A DNA stretch of 13,024 nucleotides from Lunasporangiospora selenospora (GCA_015680635.1 JAABOA010000201.1:3448-16471); one strand, 5' to 3'. Shown: positions 1 to 9,007, numbered from the stretch's first letter. Notes: a model not told the origin generated them from the sequence alone. Translations and numbers: made by a program.

Positions 1-273
1 CCCCTTCATGATCTTGGAGGCATTTCGGTATCGCTTATCAGAAAAGAATCAACCTTTATCCAGACGTGTACCTGGTTTAACAATGCCCCGGATCTTCGAG
101 GAATGCGAAATCGGCAACCACTCCCATTAACCTTGCTGGGGTTTTTGTGTGATACAGGCAAAACGATGTTGAAGGAAAGAAAGTCTCACAAGAGGGACAT
201 CATTGAAGCGCTAGAGGAATTGACAAACAATTGGCCCCAATGCACTCCTCGGACGATGAAGCCCCGCCAGAGG
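1..273 (+). CDS. Partial open frame entering from the left edge, unknown product
   Basis: A frame is open from the first base of the window to a TAG at 271-273, giving 90 codons with no stop. Its second half has a coding look, with a charged helical segment around KERKSHKRDIIEALEEL. The frame has no ATG before base 109, so it could be only the 3' end of a gene or a last exon starting to the left. I do not recognise any family. A minus-strand open frame (186-698) overlaps its end, so at most one of the two is likely to be real in the overlap. An open frame this long can arise by chance. Confidence 0.25.
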
Positions 274-698
274 TAGTGGTGAGCCTGATGGATCTGATCC
301 ATCGGCTCGGTTAACGCACAGTCCTTGCCTGGCGCTGGCCGGTCGAGAGCAGAGTCTTGCTCCATATTGGGAGCTATCGTCGCACCAGTTTTGTTGCCCT
401 CAAGGATTGTGCACCTGCCATCCTGAAGAAGACAGTGTTTCGATATCTGAATGGGGTCCATTGCGTCAAGACGCTTGATGATGTCAAAGGAGAACAGATC
501 TTGTCCTGACAACCTGCAATGCTTGACAGGGGGGGATCTTACAGCCCGACATGCCGACCAGTCGCTCTCGTCAAGTCGAGGAGAGTGTGTGATCCTTATA
601 AAGTTGCTAATCTTGCCAACAAAGAGTAGGTCCTGCCCTCTTTGGCACCAAACATGGTAGCTCGCCCTGGTCAAGTCCTTTATCACTATCACGAACAT
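186..698 (-). CDS. Hypothetical protein, unrecognised, possibly a lone exon
   Basis: An ATG at 698-696 opens a 170-codon frame ending in TGA at 188-186. Many codons end in C or G, as in the clear genes of this window, and the residue mix is ordinary, which favours coding sequence over chance. I see no signal peptide, membrane segment or family motif. A second minus-strand frame overlaps its start (607-861) and a third lies just beyond (845-1150), so this could be one exon of a multi-exon minus-strand gene lying downstream of the nuclease-like gene. No convincing splice connection was found. The last third overlaps the plus-strand frame that enters from the left edge. Treat it as hypothetical. 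Confidence 0.3.
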   Translation of the reverse strand: MFVIVIKDLTRASYHVWCQRGQDLLFVGKISNFIRITHSPRLDESDWSACRAVRSPPVKHCRLSGQDLFSFDIIKRLDAMDPIQISKHCLLQDGRCTILEGNKTGATIAPNMEQDSALDRPAPGKDCALTEPMDQIHQAHHYLWRGFIVRGVHWGQLFVNSSSASMMSLL

Positions 699-1315
699 GA
701 AAGAAGTCTGGCCAACACAAAATGCACAACAATCTCAAAGTCACGGTTACCGCCATTGGTGAAATTATCTCGCAAAAAAAAAACACGAGGCATCTAATCT
801 CGCGGGACTCTAGAACTAAAGCAAAATAACTAGTTTTCTCTGCATCATTCTTTGTGAGCATGGGTATAGGGCGGTATGGGTGGAGATGGAAAGGCGAGTG
901 GCTTCTCTGGATAATAGGTCTTCCCTGGTCCTAATGAGGATAGTTTTGTGTCGGGGCAGGCTCTATCGAAACGAGGTTCTTGCGCTCTGAGCAACTGGAC
1001 ACAAAGTACCACAACACTGGTCAGGATCTTAACCCCAAAGGTTCTACCATGAATACCATCGATGCTGATAAAAAGTAGAGAGGCCTTTTCCCTAGACCAT
1101 GAAAAAAGGTCAATATCCAAGCGCATCCCCTCCTTCAAACAACACATCAAGGTATGCTAGCTGGAATATTTTTACAGTTCTCTTTCAATATACAATTGAT
1201 CAGTTGAGGAGTGAGTGCTAAGTAATGGTGAACGCAATACAATGCTCAAGACCATATTGTCGATGGACTGGACGCTATTTGTCTGTTGCGGCTGCTTCTA
1301 CTTTTCTCATGCGGG
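699..1315. other. Stretch with no supported gene
   Basis: This stretch separates the minus-strand nuclease-like gene from the leftmost open frame. It contains short overlapping minus-strand frames (607-861 and 845-1150) that do not resemble any family. One short segment after a possible splice acceptor near 1160 could be an alternative last exon of the nuclease-like gene: it is joined in phase from a possible donor near 1383, runs about 16 codons and ends in TGA near 1115. Otherwise I see nothing in it. Confidence 0.4.
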
Positions 1316-3147
1316 CTACGTGGAGATCGATAGGCGGCGGTAATCTGAGAAGAAGGGCCCCTTGCTTGGGGATACATTCACTGGCTGTGGTTGAGCGTCT
1401 TCTGGCAGGAACTCATCCAGAAACTGGTGAGGAGGGGTCTGCAAGTAAGGCTCGACATTGATATTATCCAAGATGGCCTGTTGAATTAGAACAGAGCGAC
1501 AGATTAGCTTGATCCACAACGCCTTTAATTTTAATATGTTTGAGTAGAGCCAGTCTCTTGTTGGCCAGAACTTTACCTTGAACCGTCTCAGCAGACCTAG
1601 AAGCTTGGGTATCACGTCAAGGTTCTGATGGTCTCTCGGCAGGTATCCTGAAGCCACCTCCGTCCAAACATTCAATCCTGAAATATACTCCATCTTGAAC
1701 AGCTTGGCTTTGTAAACTGGACGGTCATACACGTAGTAAGTAACACTAATGCTGGGCAACCTTGCGGCTGTCGATAATGAAGCCTCATAGAATATTTCAT
1801 CTTACCAAAGACTTGAATGCACGGAACGACTGTGATGGAGCGCTGATTGCACAGATGAAGGTCGATCTGGCTGCGTGCTTCTGAAGACAAGTTCCACTGG
1901 TCTTCCACAAACTTTGACTGAGAGCATGAGTCATTGGCGGCCTTGATCTCCACATAGGCGACCTCTATCGCAGACTTCAGAACTGTGGCATCCGGCTTGA
2001 GTGGGTCACCTCGGCGCGCTTTCGATCCCGAAGCAGAGTGATTTGCCCAGTCCAGGTCATATGGCGAGGTGTAATAATAAGGAGTTTCATATATGCGAAC
2101 TCTTTGTGGATAACATACATGAAAAATGGAAGGTTGGTAACCGACACCTTCTCCTTGGGATCGTTGACTATTGCAGCAGCCTGAAACTGAGATTGCTTGA
2201 AGGGGTCACGCAACTCGTAGCCCTTGATAATTGTGTTGATGCGCCGTACGGTACTCACATCAAATAGCACGTCATTCTCCGTTGCAAATGTTGAAGTAGG
2301 AGTGACAGAGGTGGTAGTAGAATCTATTCCAGCAGAGGTCGATGCAGCGGCAGACGATTCAGCAGTGCAAGGCACCGTAAGAGCTGATGTCGAGGCCGAC
2401 GTGAGCGTAGCTGTCGTCTTGACGCCATCGTCCTGGAGCGACTGGCTCTTACTCTTGCGCACTACAATATAAAGATAGAGACAATCAAAGTCAGTACATT
2501 TATTAACAAAGCAGTTATCGATGGACGGCAAGCATTATCCAAGGGTGAACCTTACTCTTCTTCGATTTTGGGTTTTCGGCATCTAATAGTTTGGTTCGTT
2601 TAGTTGGTAAAAATGAAAAAAGTCATACAAGGACGGGAGAGAGTCCGCAACAACCATAGCCTACTCTGAGATCGACGTTTGGCGCGGGCGTCCTACGCCA
2701 GATCATGACTAGCTCCTTGCACCAAAAGATGAAGATGGGTATTGACAGTCGGACGCATCCTATCTTTGTGAACTCTCTACTAAAAACAATCATATCAGCT
2801 CTAAAGCAGCTTAGGAGCCTGTTCTCAGCGCACTATTTACTCACATCCGCCTCCACTTTTTGGAATACAGCCATACGTTCCGACTGTGACATCTTGTTCA
2901 TTCGGTTGAGGATTCTGATGCCGCGTTCACTCTGCAGTAGCTTGATGGCATCTTGCATCCACATGAGATCAACTTGTTCTGGATCTCTGACATCACCAAG
3001 CATAGCCCACGCTCTCAATGAAACTTGCCTTCCCTTGAGGTGAAAAGGCAATTGAGAGCAGTCCAGTTCCCTAATAAAAATTGAGACGAAGGGATAAGAA
3101 TGCAAATCGTGATTTTTTTCTCATCACCAACCATTGCACACATCCAT
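1316..3147 (-). CDS. Multi-exon protein with PD-(D/E)XK nuclease-like domain
   Basis: The model reads right to left. Exons: 3147-3128 (possible ATG start), 3070-2845, a tiny uncertain exon about 2582-2556, 2461-about 2101, about 2100-1806, 1767-1577 and 1477-1316 (stop TAG). Introns 3127-3071, 1805-1768 and 1576-1478 have GT...AG ends and agree in phase; the last has CTAAT before CAACAG. The intron at 1805-1768 is only 38 nt. The N-terminal exon is helical. A Ser/Thr/Ala-rich linker lies at about 2420-2275. A YETPYYYTSPYDLDW segment comes next, then KPD (PD codons 1995-1990) and, 14 residues after the Asp, EIK (1950-1942), followed by a predicted strand-helix region. This P-D...E-x-K spacing fits the PD-(D/E)XK nuclease superfamily, known also in fungal and oomycete Crinkler-type (CR) proteins. 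The reading frame slips by one base near 2100 and no intron of acceptable size repairs it, so the gene may be inactive, or there is a sequencing error. The function is inferred from a short motif only. Confidence 0.5.
1942..1995 (-). other. Putative PD-(D/E)XK catalytic motif
   Basis: On the minus strand the codons for P-D (1995-1990) and E-I-K (1950-1942) lie in one open frame, with 13 residues between the Asp and the Glu. In the PD-(D/E)XK fold the Asp and Glu bind metal and the Lys positions the water. All three are present here. The assignment rests on motif and spacing, not on an alignment. Confidence 0.45.
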
Positions 3148-4374
3148 GCGAATGACCCGGCCTGAAGTGCGCTTAGTCTGCCCCCTGGAGGGAACCGGCG
3201 ACGGAAGGGTCTACTTCGTAGATATGATTAGCCACGCTTCGTGAGCACAATGAGGCATCACCCGCCAGCTTGATCCTTTGACCTGCACTACCTCAGTTCT
3301 TGCCAAGTAGCCATGATTCTCTCGTGAATGACGAGAGAACCATGGTGATGGACCCTGGTCCCCGATAGTTTTGATCTTTTCATTTCTTTCGGGGTTGAAT
3401 CGCCTTCTTCCTTTCGCGTGTCGCTGGCATGGCTTGACCCATACATAAACCCAACCTTTGACTATTTCACTTTCACTAACGTTTCTTTCTTCTTCTTTAG
3501 AACTCACACGACCCGCCCGACACATGGGATGGGCAGCGGTCACGGAAAAACTCCTTTTGAGACTCGATGGAATTCCTATGCAAATGCTGTTCGTGGTGGA
3601 TGGCCACCACAACACACAAATCAGAACAAACGCTACTTCAATTCACAAAACATTCAATTGACCAAGCTCGTAATGGGGAGACATGAGGTATCTGCACATC
3701 ATTTGCATTCACAACTAGACCTGGCTCACTGTTCAGTAACTACGAAAAAAAAACATTTGACCTCTGTTTGCAAACTCCACTCTTTATCCATCAGGCTGGG
3801 TACCCTGAATGTGTGCGCAGATTTATTGCGATGGCTTCTTGGCTACCCCTCTCTTCTCAAAAGTGTTCCATACGAAACTATACTCGTACTCTAGCAGCGT
3901 TGGCATTGTAGCCGATGACAAACGAGAATGGACGTTTTATTGGATGTTTGTCATGGCTGCCAGAGAGACGACAACAAGCCCACTGTCTGAAAAGTCGGTA
4001 ACAGAAGGCTGGCATAGAATTCTACTTTTTTGGTTCGCCTATTTGGCAGGAAGGTTCTTGCTAAACTATCGGCTTTTCATATAGCCAGTATGAAAAACTA
4101 CAAAGTTCCTCGAGAATAGCTCTCTCCAACCTGAAATAATGGCTGTTATTTTCCTGAAACAAATCCTTCCATTTTAAAGGTCTCATCTAAACAGCAAAAT
4201 GATGTCCATTGCTTGGTCGCCATGGCTGTCTAGCGTTACTAAACCAAGTTCCAGGGCCTTGGGTTGAAGGTCTATGGGCCCAAAAAGAAGTAGTTGACAT
4301 ACGGTTGTGGGCGTCCAAAAGCACTGACCAGCGGCTGGTGTAAGATTAACAATGCCATGTAACGCTCGAGTTGA
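3148..4374. other. Gene-poor stretch
   Basis: The left part would be the upstream region of the minus-strand nuclease-like gene and contains the 3311-3345 hairpin. A minus-strand open frame at 3211-3615 and a plus-strand one at 3418-3894 (158 codons) overlap each other and show no motif or credible start context. I regard both as chance. No repeat, RNA gene or conserved domain was recognised in the rest. Confidence 0.4.
3311..3345. repeat. Short perfect-looking hairpin (15-nt arms, 5-nt loop)
   Basis: The arm 3311-3325 (CCATGATTCTCTCGT) is mirrored by 3331-3345 (ACGAGAGAACCATGG) around the loop GAATG, with one mismatched pair. It lies about 165 bases upstream of the likely start of the minus-strand nuclease-like gene. 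It could be a dimeric protein-binding site, a structured leader or a cruciform. No function can be read from the sequence. Confidence 0.7.
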
Positions 4375-4826
4375 TCACAATCTGCCCGGGACGGGATATG
4401 CAAGAGTAGTTCGGCTTCGACATCCTCACGCCTGCTAACTACCCTATCTCTCTTACCAGGCCCGTCACCTCTCCTTCCTGTCGCTCAGCCTCCAACCCAG
4501 CCCACAACATCTATAATCTCTCTTGCCTTGCCTGCGATCTCTATTGCGGCTTCTGACTTGGCCTCTACTACTCAGAGACTATCTTGGATAACCTCCGAGC
4601 CATCTCGGCCGGTCAACCTTCGATATCGATGTAAGGCCTGGCAAAAGAAGAGGATGATTGTTTCCTTCCACAACGACGGACCGGAGTCGTTCCCTCTGGA
4701 AGGTCCGTTCTCCACGAATCCTGGGGTGACTTGAGCAAAGAAGAGATCAGCTCTATCAATGATGTTATCAAAGTTGGTGAATGTCGTCGATATTCTGGCG
4801 TGGAGGCCAGCTGTAACCTGTCGTAA
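4375..4826 (+). pseudogene. Coding-like fragments in two overlapping frames, unknown origin
   Basis: One plus-strand frame is open for 119 codons (4375-4734). It is rich in Ser, Thr and Pro in its first half and has no ATG near its start. A second frame, one step away, is open at 4636-4826 and ends in a strongly coding-like acidic/helical segment containing SWGDLSKEEISSINDVIK. The two overlap for about 100 bases. This fits either two exons whose boundary I cannot place (a weak acceptor, TTACCAG, ends at about 4460) or a decayed gene or transposon protein with a frameshift. No family was recognised. Confidence 0.3.
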
Positions 4827-5542
4827 CGGTGGCGATGAGGACCGCAGTCAAAAGTCTTTCACAATAATCTCAATATGGTCAGTCTTATACCCCTCCACAA
4901 GAGAACAGAAAACAAACTGGTTCAAATAAAAAAGATCAGCTTCAATATGCGTGCAGCCATACAAAAATGGGACCAGGAATCAGTTTTTTTTCTTCAACAC
5001 TTGGAGCTCATTCGCTTCTGACTGTATCAATCCCAGCACATTGGGGTTCAAAGAACACACCTTTCCTAATCTCTAGAAAATGGCTAGCGTGTCTGCTGCG
5101 TCTCTTAGCAATTTTAGTACTGCTCTCACATCATACCCAGCACCCTTAAAAGCAATTTCAGTCATCGGATACGAAAAATAGAGATTCAATGACATTGGGA
5201 TCATTAAATGAAGCTGTTTTTATTCGCTTGACGAGTTAAACAAGCTGTGAAAGGCTCTCACACATAGACGCAGTGTGTTCTGTCACCAAGCGGTTAAAGT
5301 CAGTCAACAAAATTTGTGCCAAGGACCGGGAATACTACCCATTTCAGCAAGAAATATATTCAGATAACAACATTAAGCAAGAGGGATGGCAACTTTAGGT
5401 CTCTTCCGACAAGCAGCAACAACAACTAATAAATCCCCACTGCGAAGAGCTCCTCTGATAAGGGATACGGCAGCAGAGGGTCGTACACCGATGAAGACAG
5501 ACAGCTCAGAAGGGGGGTCATCTGAGTCATCGCTTTTTACGA
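4827..5542. other. No supported gene; probable 5' remains of the retroelement
   Basis: The stretch before the reverse transcriptase relic has only short frames. A 61-codon plus-strand frame at 5386-5571 is Ser/Thr/Arg-rich and ends where the next frame begins, so it might be the tail of the element's Gag-like protein. It carries no recognisable motif. No long terminal repeat or inverted terminal repeat was identified. Confidence 0.35.
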
Positions 5543-6322
5543 ATGATGCTAGTTTCCGTCAGAGTGAATAGCGTCATCTCAGGGGGGTCCAGGGCACCGT
5601 TCATCAAGGCGCCGCCAACTCAGTCCCAACGACCACTATCCCAACATATGTCGGCCGCTGGCCAGACGGCCGTGGAAACGAAGGTACTCTCTGTCGAGCC
5701 TAGGTGGCTCGTAGCCTATATTTGCATAGGCCGCAGGGGATTGGCTCGGTACGCGCCGTTCCCTTTCCTATTTTTATTTTACAAAGATAACAAACAAACC
5801 CCGGACATGTCCCAAGCCGCAGCGCCCACCTTATCACAAAAATATCGTCAATGTAAAAGGGGTTTCTCGAACGGGCTCTCCTACATCTTAAAGAAGACAG
5901 GGTCCTACGACCTGGTCTCAATTTACACCTATTCAAAAAGGGGGACTCTTAAGATGGAGTCTCAGAACAGCAAGCAGAACGATTACACCCCCGACGTTTG
6001 CTCAACAAGTATCGACTTGAAGGACGCTTTCTCTGTACGGCATGTACTAATCGACCTGTCCTCCAATACTCACTGGTCCAGTGGGAATAACCGCCAGCTC
6101 CGCTTCAGAACTATGCCCTTTGGCCTAGCGCTTCCACTCCTCGTCTTTACCAGGATACTCAAGTCAGTTTTCTAGTGGGCAAGACGTCAAGAGGTACGTA
6201 TCCCGGCATTCTTAGACGATCTGCTTATCATAACATCATCCTTGGAAAAGTCGAAGAGACACTTCGATAGAACTGGGATAGCGAGCGAACCTGAATTTTT
6301 TACTCCAAGGTTGACAAAATGA
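5543..6322 (+). pseudogene. Broken reverse transcriptase of a DIRS-like retrotransposon
   Basis: This frame encodes the fingers and palm of a reverse transcriptase. In order from the ATG at 5543 it shows KKTG (residues 117-120), LKMES (136-140, in place of the usual FKMES), SIDLKDAF (156-163), MPFGLA (191-196) and VFTRILK (201-207). A TAG at 6173-6175 stops it, but the same frame then continues to 6322 with the catalytic box FLDDLLI (FLDD at 6209-6220). The VFT-x-ILK and MPFGL forms are typical of DIRS/Ngaro-type elements, which use a tyrosine recombinase, rather than of Ty3 or Ty1. The thumb, RNase H and recombinase parts are missing and the block between DLKDAF and the MPFGL box is poorly conserved. 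It is an inactive fossil copy. Its presence marks the area as transposon-invaded. Confidence 0.8.
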
Positions 6323-6896
6323 ATAACCTAGCCAAGTCGCGCGAGGACTATAGCCCATTACCCGTAACTCTAAGAACTTTCATTGACTTGATTGAAAGCA
6401 TTCTTTTGTAGCGGTGGATTGCACTGAAGAAAAAAAATATGAAATGGTGTATAAGTTTGTGGCACAACACTCCAAATTGGTGCAAAATTTCATTCGGTTG
6501 GAAATCAAATTTGTGATTGGGCGACGCTTCGGCCGCCAAAACAGTGTACAAAACTCCAGTAAAAACGATGTACTACCGACAACCATGTTCTCCATTGGTC
6601 ATATACCATTTACCGAGTACCGGGGATACTAGGGAATACCGATTACTGGGGTAATCTCCAGATTCGTAGATTCAAACCGCATTCTCCATAGTCCTGCACT
6701 ATTTGTGGTTGTACCTTCTTGATGGCCTTGAACTATTGATAGTTCTGTGCTACCGATAGTCCTACCCTCGATCCTACGTGCACATATTCTGGGATACATA
6801 TTATGTTTCCACGCTTCAATGATGTAAGATCCCATAGATTTGAAGATTTGAGAGTGTCCCAGCACTTGTTAAAGTTGATAAAGTTGTCAAGAAGAG
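6323..6896. other. Gene-free stretch between the retroelement relic and the next promoter
   Basis: Only small opposing frames occur here. An imperfect tandem pair of 26-base units (6611-6636 and from 6637) holds the second unit's small perfect palindrome GATTAC-TGGG-GTAATC (6641-6656). A 6430-6600 segment is AT-rich, with CCAAATTGGTGCAAAATTTC and TTCGGCCGCCAAAACAG, and looks like transposon-derived DNA, but I could not find matching ends. Confidence 0.4.
6611..6662. repeat. Imperfect tandem repeat, period about 26
   Basis: TACCGAGTACCGGGGATAC at 6611 recurs as TACCGATTACTGGGGTAAT at 6637, with 14 of 19 positions matching. The second copy contains a 6-base perfect inverted repeat with a 4-base loop at 6641-6656. 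It sits about 240 bases upstream of the TATA box of the secreted-protein gene and could be an upstream element or a chance duplication. Confidence 0.5.
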
Positions 6897-6904
6897 TATA
6901 AAAG
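6897..6904 (+). promoter_or_regulatory. TATA box of the secreted-protein gene at 7231
   Basis: TATAAAAG matches the eukaryotic TATA consensus. A pyrimidine-rich tract suitable for transcription starts follows at about 6945-7015. The coding start is some 330 bases away, so the leader is long and may contain an intron ending at CTAATAG (AG at 7195-7196). Just before the TATA box the sequence AAAGTTGATAAAGTTGTC is a short direct repeat. Confidence 0.6.
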
Positions 6905-7169
6905 CGAACAAAAGGCGAGTGAGAAAAATTCAAAAAACCACCCGTTCTCATCTCTCCCAGTCTCCTGCTTGACTTTGCTCCTTCCTTCCCAAGGAATCTC
7001 TCTTTTCAACTTGTCCTCCAGAGTTGCTGAACCGTACGGTATTGATTTCCTTTCACTCTCCGCCTCTGTTCAGCTACCCACTTTTATCATATGCTGTTCT
7101 TTTTACGCATTCTACTAACTATCAATGATGCGCCTTTTTGACATCTTTTTCGTCATTGTTTCTCTTGAA

Positions 7170-7193
7170 ATGTACTCTAATACTTTTCTCTAA
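7170..7193 (+). promoter_or_regulatory. Possible upstream ORF in the leader
   Basis: An ATG at 7170-7172 opens a seven-codon frame ending in TAA at 7191-7193, 37 bases before the main ATG. If it stays in the mature mRNA it would dampen or regulate translation of the secreted protein. It would vanish if the leader intron ending at 7196 is removed. Confidence 0.3.
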
Positions 7194-7230
7194 TAGCATT
7201 CTTTTTTCGAAACATCTCAAGCTTTTGACC

Positions 7231-7791
7231 ATGAAGTATCTCTTGACAGTTGCACTAGTTCTTTTATGGAACTGTACTTTTGTGATGGCGTTTGTCGACC
7301 CCATCAGTCTGTCCGTCGCGGGAGCTGCTGTGTTGGCCTATCTGGGTGCAAGCGCGGCAGTTACGGGGACCCTCGGGGCTCTGTTCGTTACTGGCGGGGT
7401 CGTCACCGTCTCCATGATCAACCAGAAGCTCAGGGAAGAAAAGCTGCCCGAGCTCAACATTAATGGCGATATGCTCATGCTCTGCTACAGGGACGGTTAC
7501 TCGTTGAGAAGAACCAGCGAGATCAAGAGTATTTTTTGCGGATATTTTGTCTCGGGTCATACCGGCGACTGCGACGTCTCGTTCGAGAAATACAGAAGAG
7601 ATGGCCTCAATCTCTACACTGCCTGCTTCCACGCATATGTCAACAGCAACACAACTCTGCAGGAATACGAAACCGTCAGCGACAAGTTGAATTGCCGTGT
7701 TTACAACAAGCTCGAGGCCACCAAGTTTTACAAGGATAATTACTACCAGAACAACTCTATGTGCCGTGGACGAGTTATCGATGGCAATTAG
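7231..7791 (+). CDS. Small secreted cysteine-containing protein with Gly/Ala-rich hydrophobic segment
   Basis: This is an intact 186-residue protein from the ATG at 7231 to a TAG stop. It was chosen as start because a signal peptide follows at once: MKYLLTVALVLLWNCTFVMA, with probable cleavage after Ala20. Residues 26-62 are a second hydrophobic stretch rich in Gly and Ala (GAAV, LGAS, GTLGALF, TGGVV), resembling a glycine-zipper or membrane-inserting hairpin. The mature C-terminal half is polar and Tyr-rich, with six cysteines (85, 103, 114, 132, 155, 178), enough for three disulfides. Asn140 and Asn174 lie in N-x-S/T sites. A TATA box lies upstream and AATAAA at 7954-7959, so it has the full structure of an expressed intronless gene. 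No family was recognised. A secreted or cell-surface role, possibly an effector, is inference. The antisense frame 7264-7872 is a shadow. Confidence 0.85.
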   Translation: MKYLLTVALVLLWNCTFVMAFVDPISLSVAGAAVLAYLGASAAVTGTLGALFVTGGVVTVSMINQKLREEKLPELNINGDMLMLCYRDGYSLRRTSEIKSIFCGYFVSGHTGDCDVSFEKYRRDGLNLYTACFHAYVNSNTTLQEYETVSDKLNCRVYNKLEATKFYKDNYYQNNSMCRGRVIDGN

Positions 7792-7953
7792 TTTTCGGGA
7801 CTCTTTGATATCGCCAGAGCATACAGTGTATTTAAAATACGCCGCTGTGTCAATGGGTAGTTTTATGCCCATGGACGGACTTGATTGTCTATGTTCTTTA
7901 GTATGAAAACCAAGCCCACTTTCCTCTAGCCCTCCTCGTTGGAGAGAAGATTA

Positions 7954-7959
7954 AATAAA
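7954..7959 (+). terminator. AATAAA polyadenylation signal
   Basis: A canonical AATAAA lies 163 bases after the stop codon of the secreted-protein gene at 7231-7791, followed by an A/C-rich then T/C-rich stretch suited to cleavage. Confidence 0.55.
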
Positions 7960-8025
7960 ACCAAGAAGCCCCAATCGCGACCCCTTTCTTCTCTTTCTAC
8001 CTTTGGTACTACTGGGGCCTACTTT

Positions 8026-8051
8026 TCTCTCTCTCTCTCTCTCTCTCTCTT
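8026..8051. repeat. (TC)n microsatellite, 13 units
   Basis: There is an uninterrupted TC dinucleotide run of 26 bases. It lies just past the 3' end of the secreted-protein gene and is likely length-variable between strains. Confidence 0.9.
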
Positions 8052-9007
8052 GATTTTACTCATCAATTTGTAGATGGCACAGGTTATGCGCCTTCCCTCC
8101 CCTACCAGCCACTTTGTAATGTATTGTCCTTTAATGGCTAGGACCATATGTTTGTAACTTTCTTTAGTGCAAACAAGTGCAAATCTCCAGAACTAAAATG
8201 AGGCACTGCAACTGAATTCCGCTCTCGCCCAGTACAACACACAGTATCTTCTGCAAGTGATCCAGGAAAGGAAGTGGAAGCAAAGGGTAGGGGTTGTCCA
8301 GGGTGGGAAATTTGTGGTCCTGACCCTCGGGATAATAAGCCCGAGTCAGCAAGATATTCGACTCTGCTAGCTAAATATGCAATCAAGTCTTAACAACGCT
8401 GACACCTGCAAAAATGACATCAGAACAAAGAGGTTTATTCTCTTGAGACGCAAGAGACCAAGCTGCAGGACATTGAAATCCGTCTTTGAAACAGCCAAAT
8501 GACCATAATGGTGGAGGTTATGGAGAAGGCACCCCCACCTCCCTCTAGTCCCCTATTATCAAATGGTAGCCAACCAAATCGCTTCACTGTTGTGTTGGTG
8601 GTGCCAACCACCCTATTCTCGCCGTTTACTGAGAGGGACTGGTGAGGCAATTGGCTATTTTTTGGTCACGTTGCGAGTTGCCGGTTACCAACCGAGATAG
8701 GGAAGTGACCCGTGTGATCTCGGCTTACCCCTCCAAGAGTACGGGCACGTATACACCTTCTGACAGGATTGGGACTCAAAGAACGGGGTTTGGCCAGGAC
8801 GGCAGTCAAAATGCGAAACGTAGCATTGAAAGAATTCCTCAGTTGGAAGAGAGGAAGGAGCCGTTGCCAGAGGTTTGAATTTCGTACGCCCTCCTCCTCC
8901 CCGCACCCCATCAAAAAATATTTGAAGAATCGAATAGGCACTGCATGAAGAGTCGGTGGAGGCATTCCAGGAATATTTTGAAGCGTAGCAAACTACAGTC
9001 GATCTTT
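8052..9007. other. No supported gene
   Basis: Short frames occur on both strands, such as plus 8197-8370 (58 codons, no ATG), minus 8138-8386 and plus 8642-8878. None has a good start context or a recognisable motif. GCCAACCA occurs twice at about 8568-8615, bracketing a short segment. I see no RNA gene or element end. Confidence 0.4.

Noticed and set aside
3418-3894. 158-codon plus-strand open frame
   Set aside because: It is low-complexity in places (poly-Phe), has no recognisable motif and overlaps an equally open minus-strand frame.
4290-4370. Possible SINE-like or tRNA-derived segment before the 4375 frame
   Set aside because: No A/B box pair, poly-A tail or target duplication was found.
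7264-7872. 202-codon minus-strand open frame
   Set aside because: It is antisense to the well-supported secreted-protein gene and arises from that gene's codon bias.
8026-8051. CT run considered as a promoter CT-box or CRISPR-like repeat
   Set aside because: It is a plain dinucleotide microsatellite with no associated start site or spacer structure.
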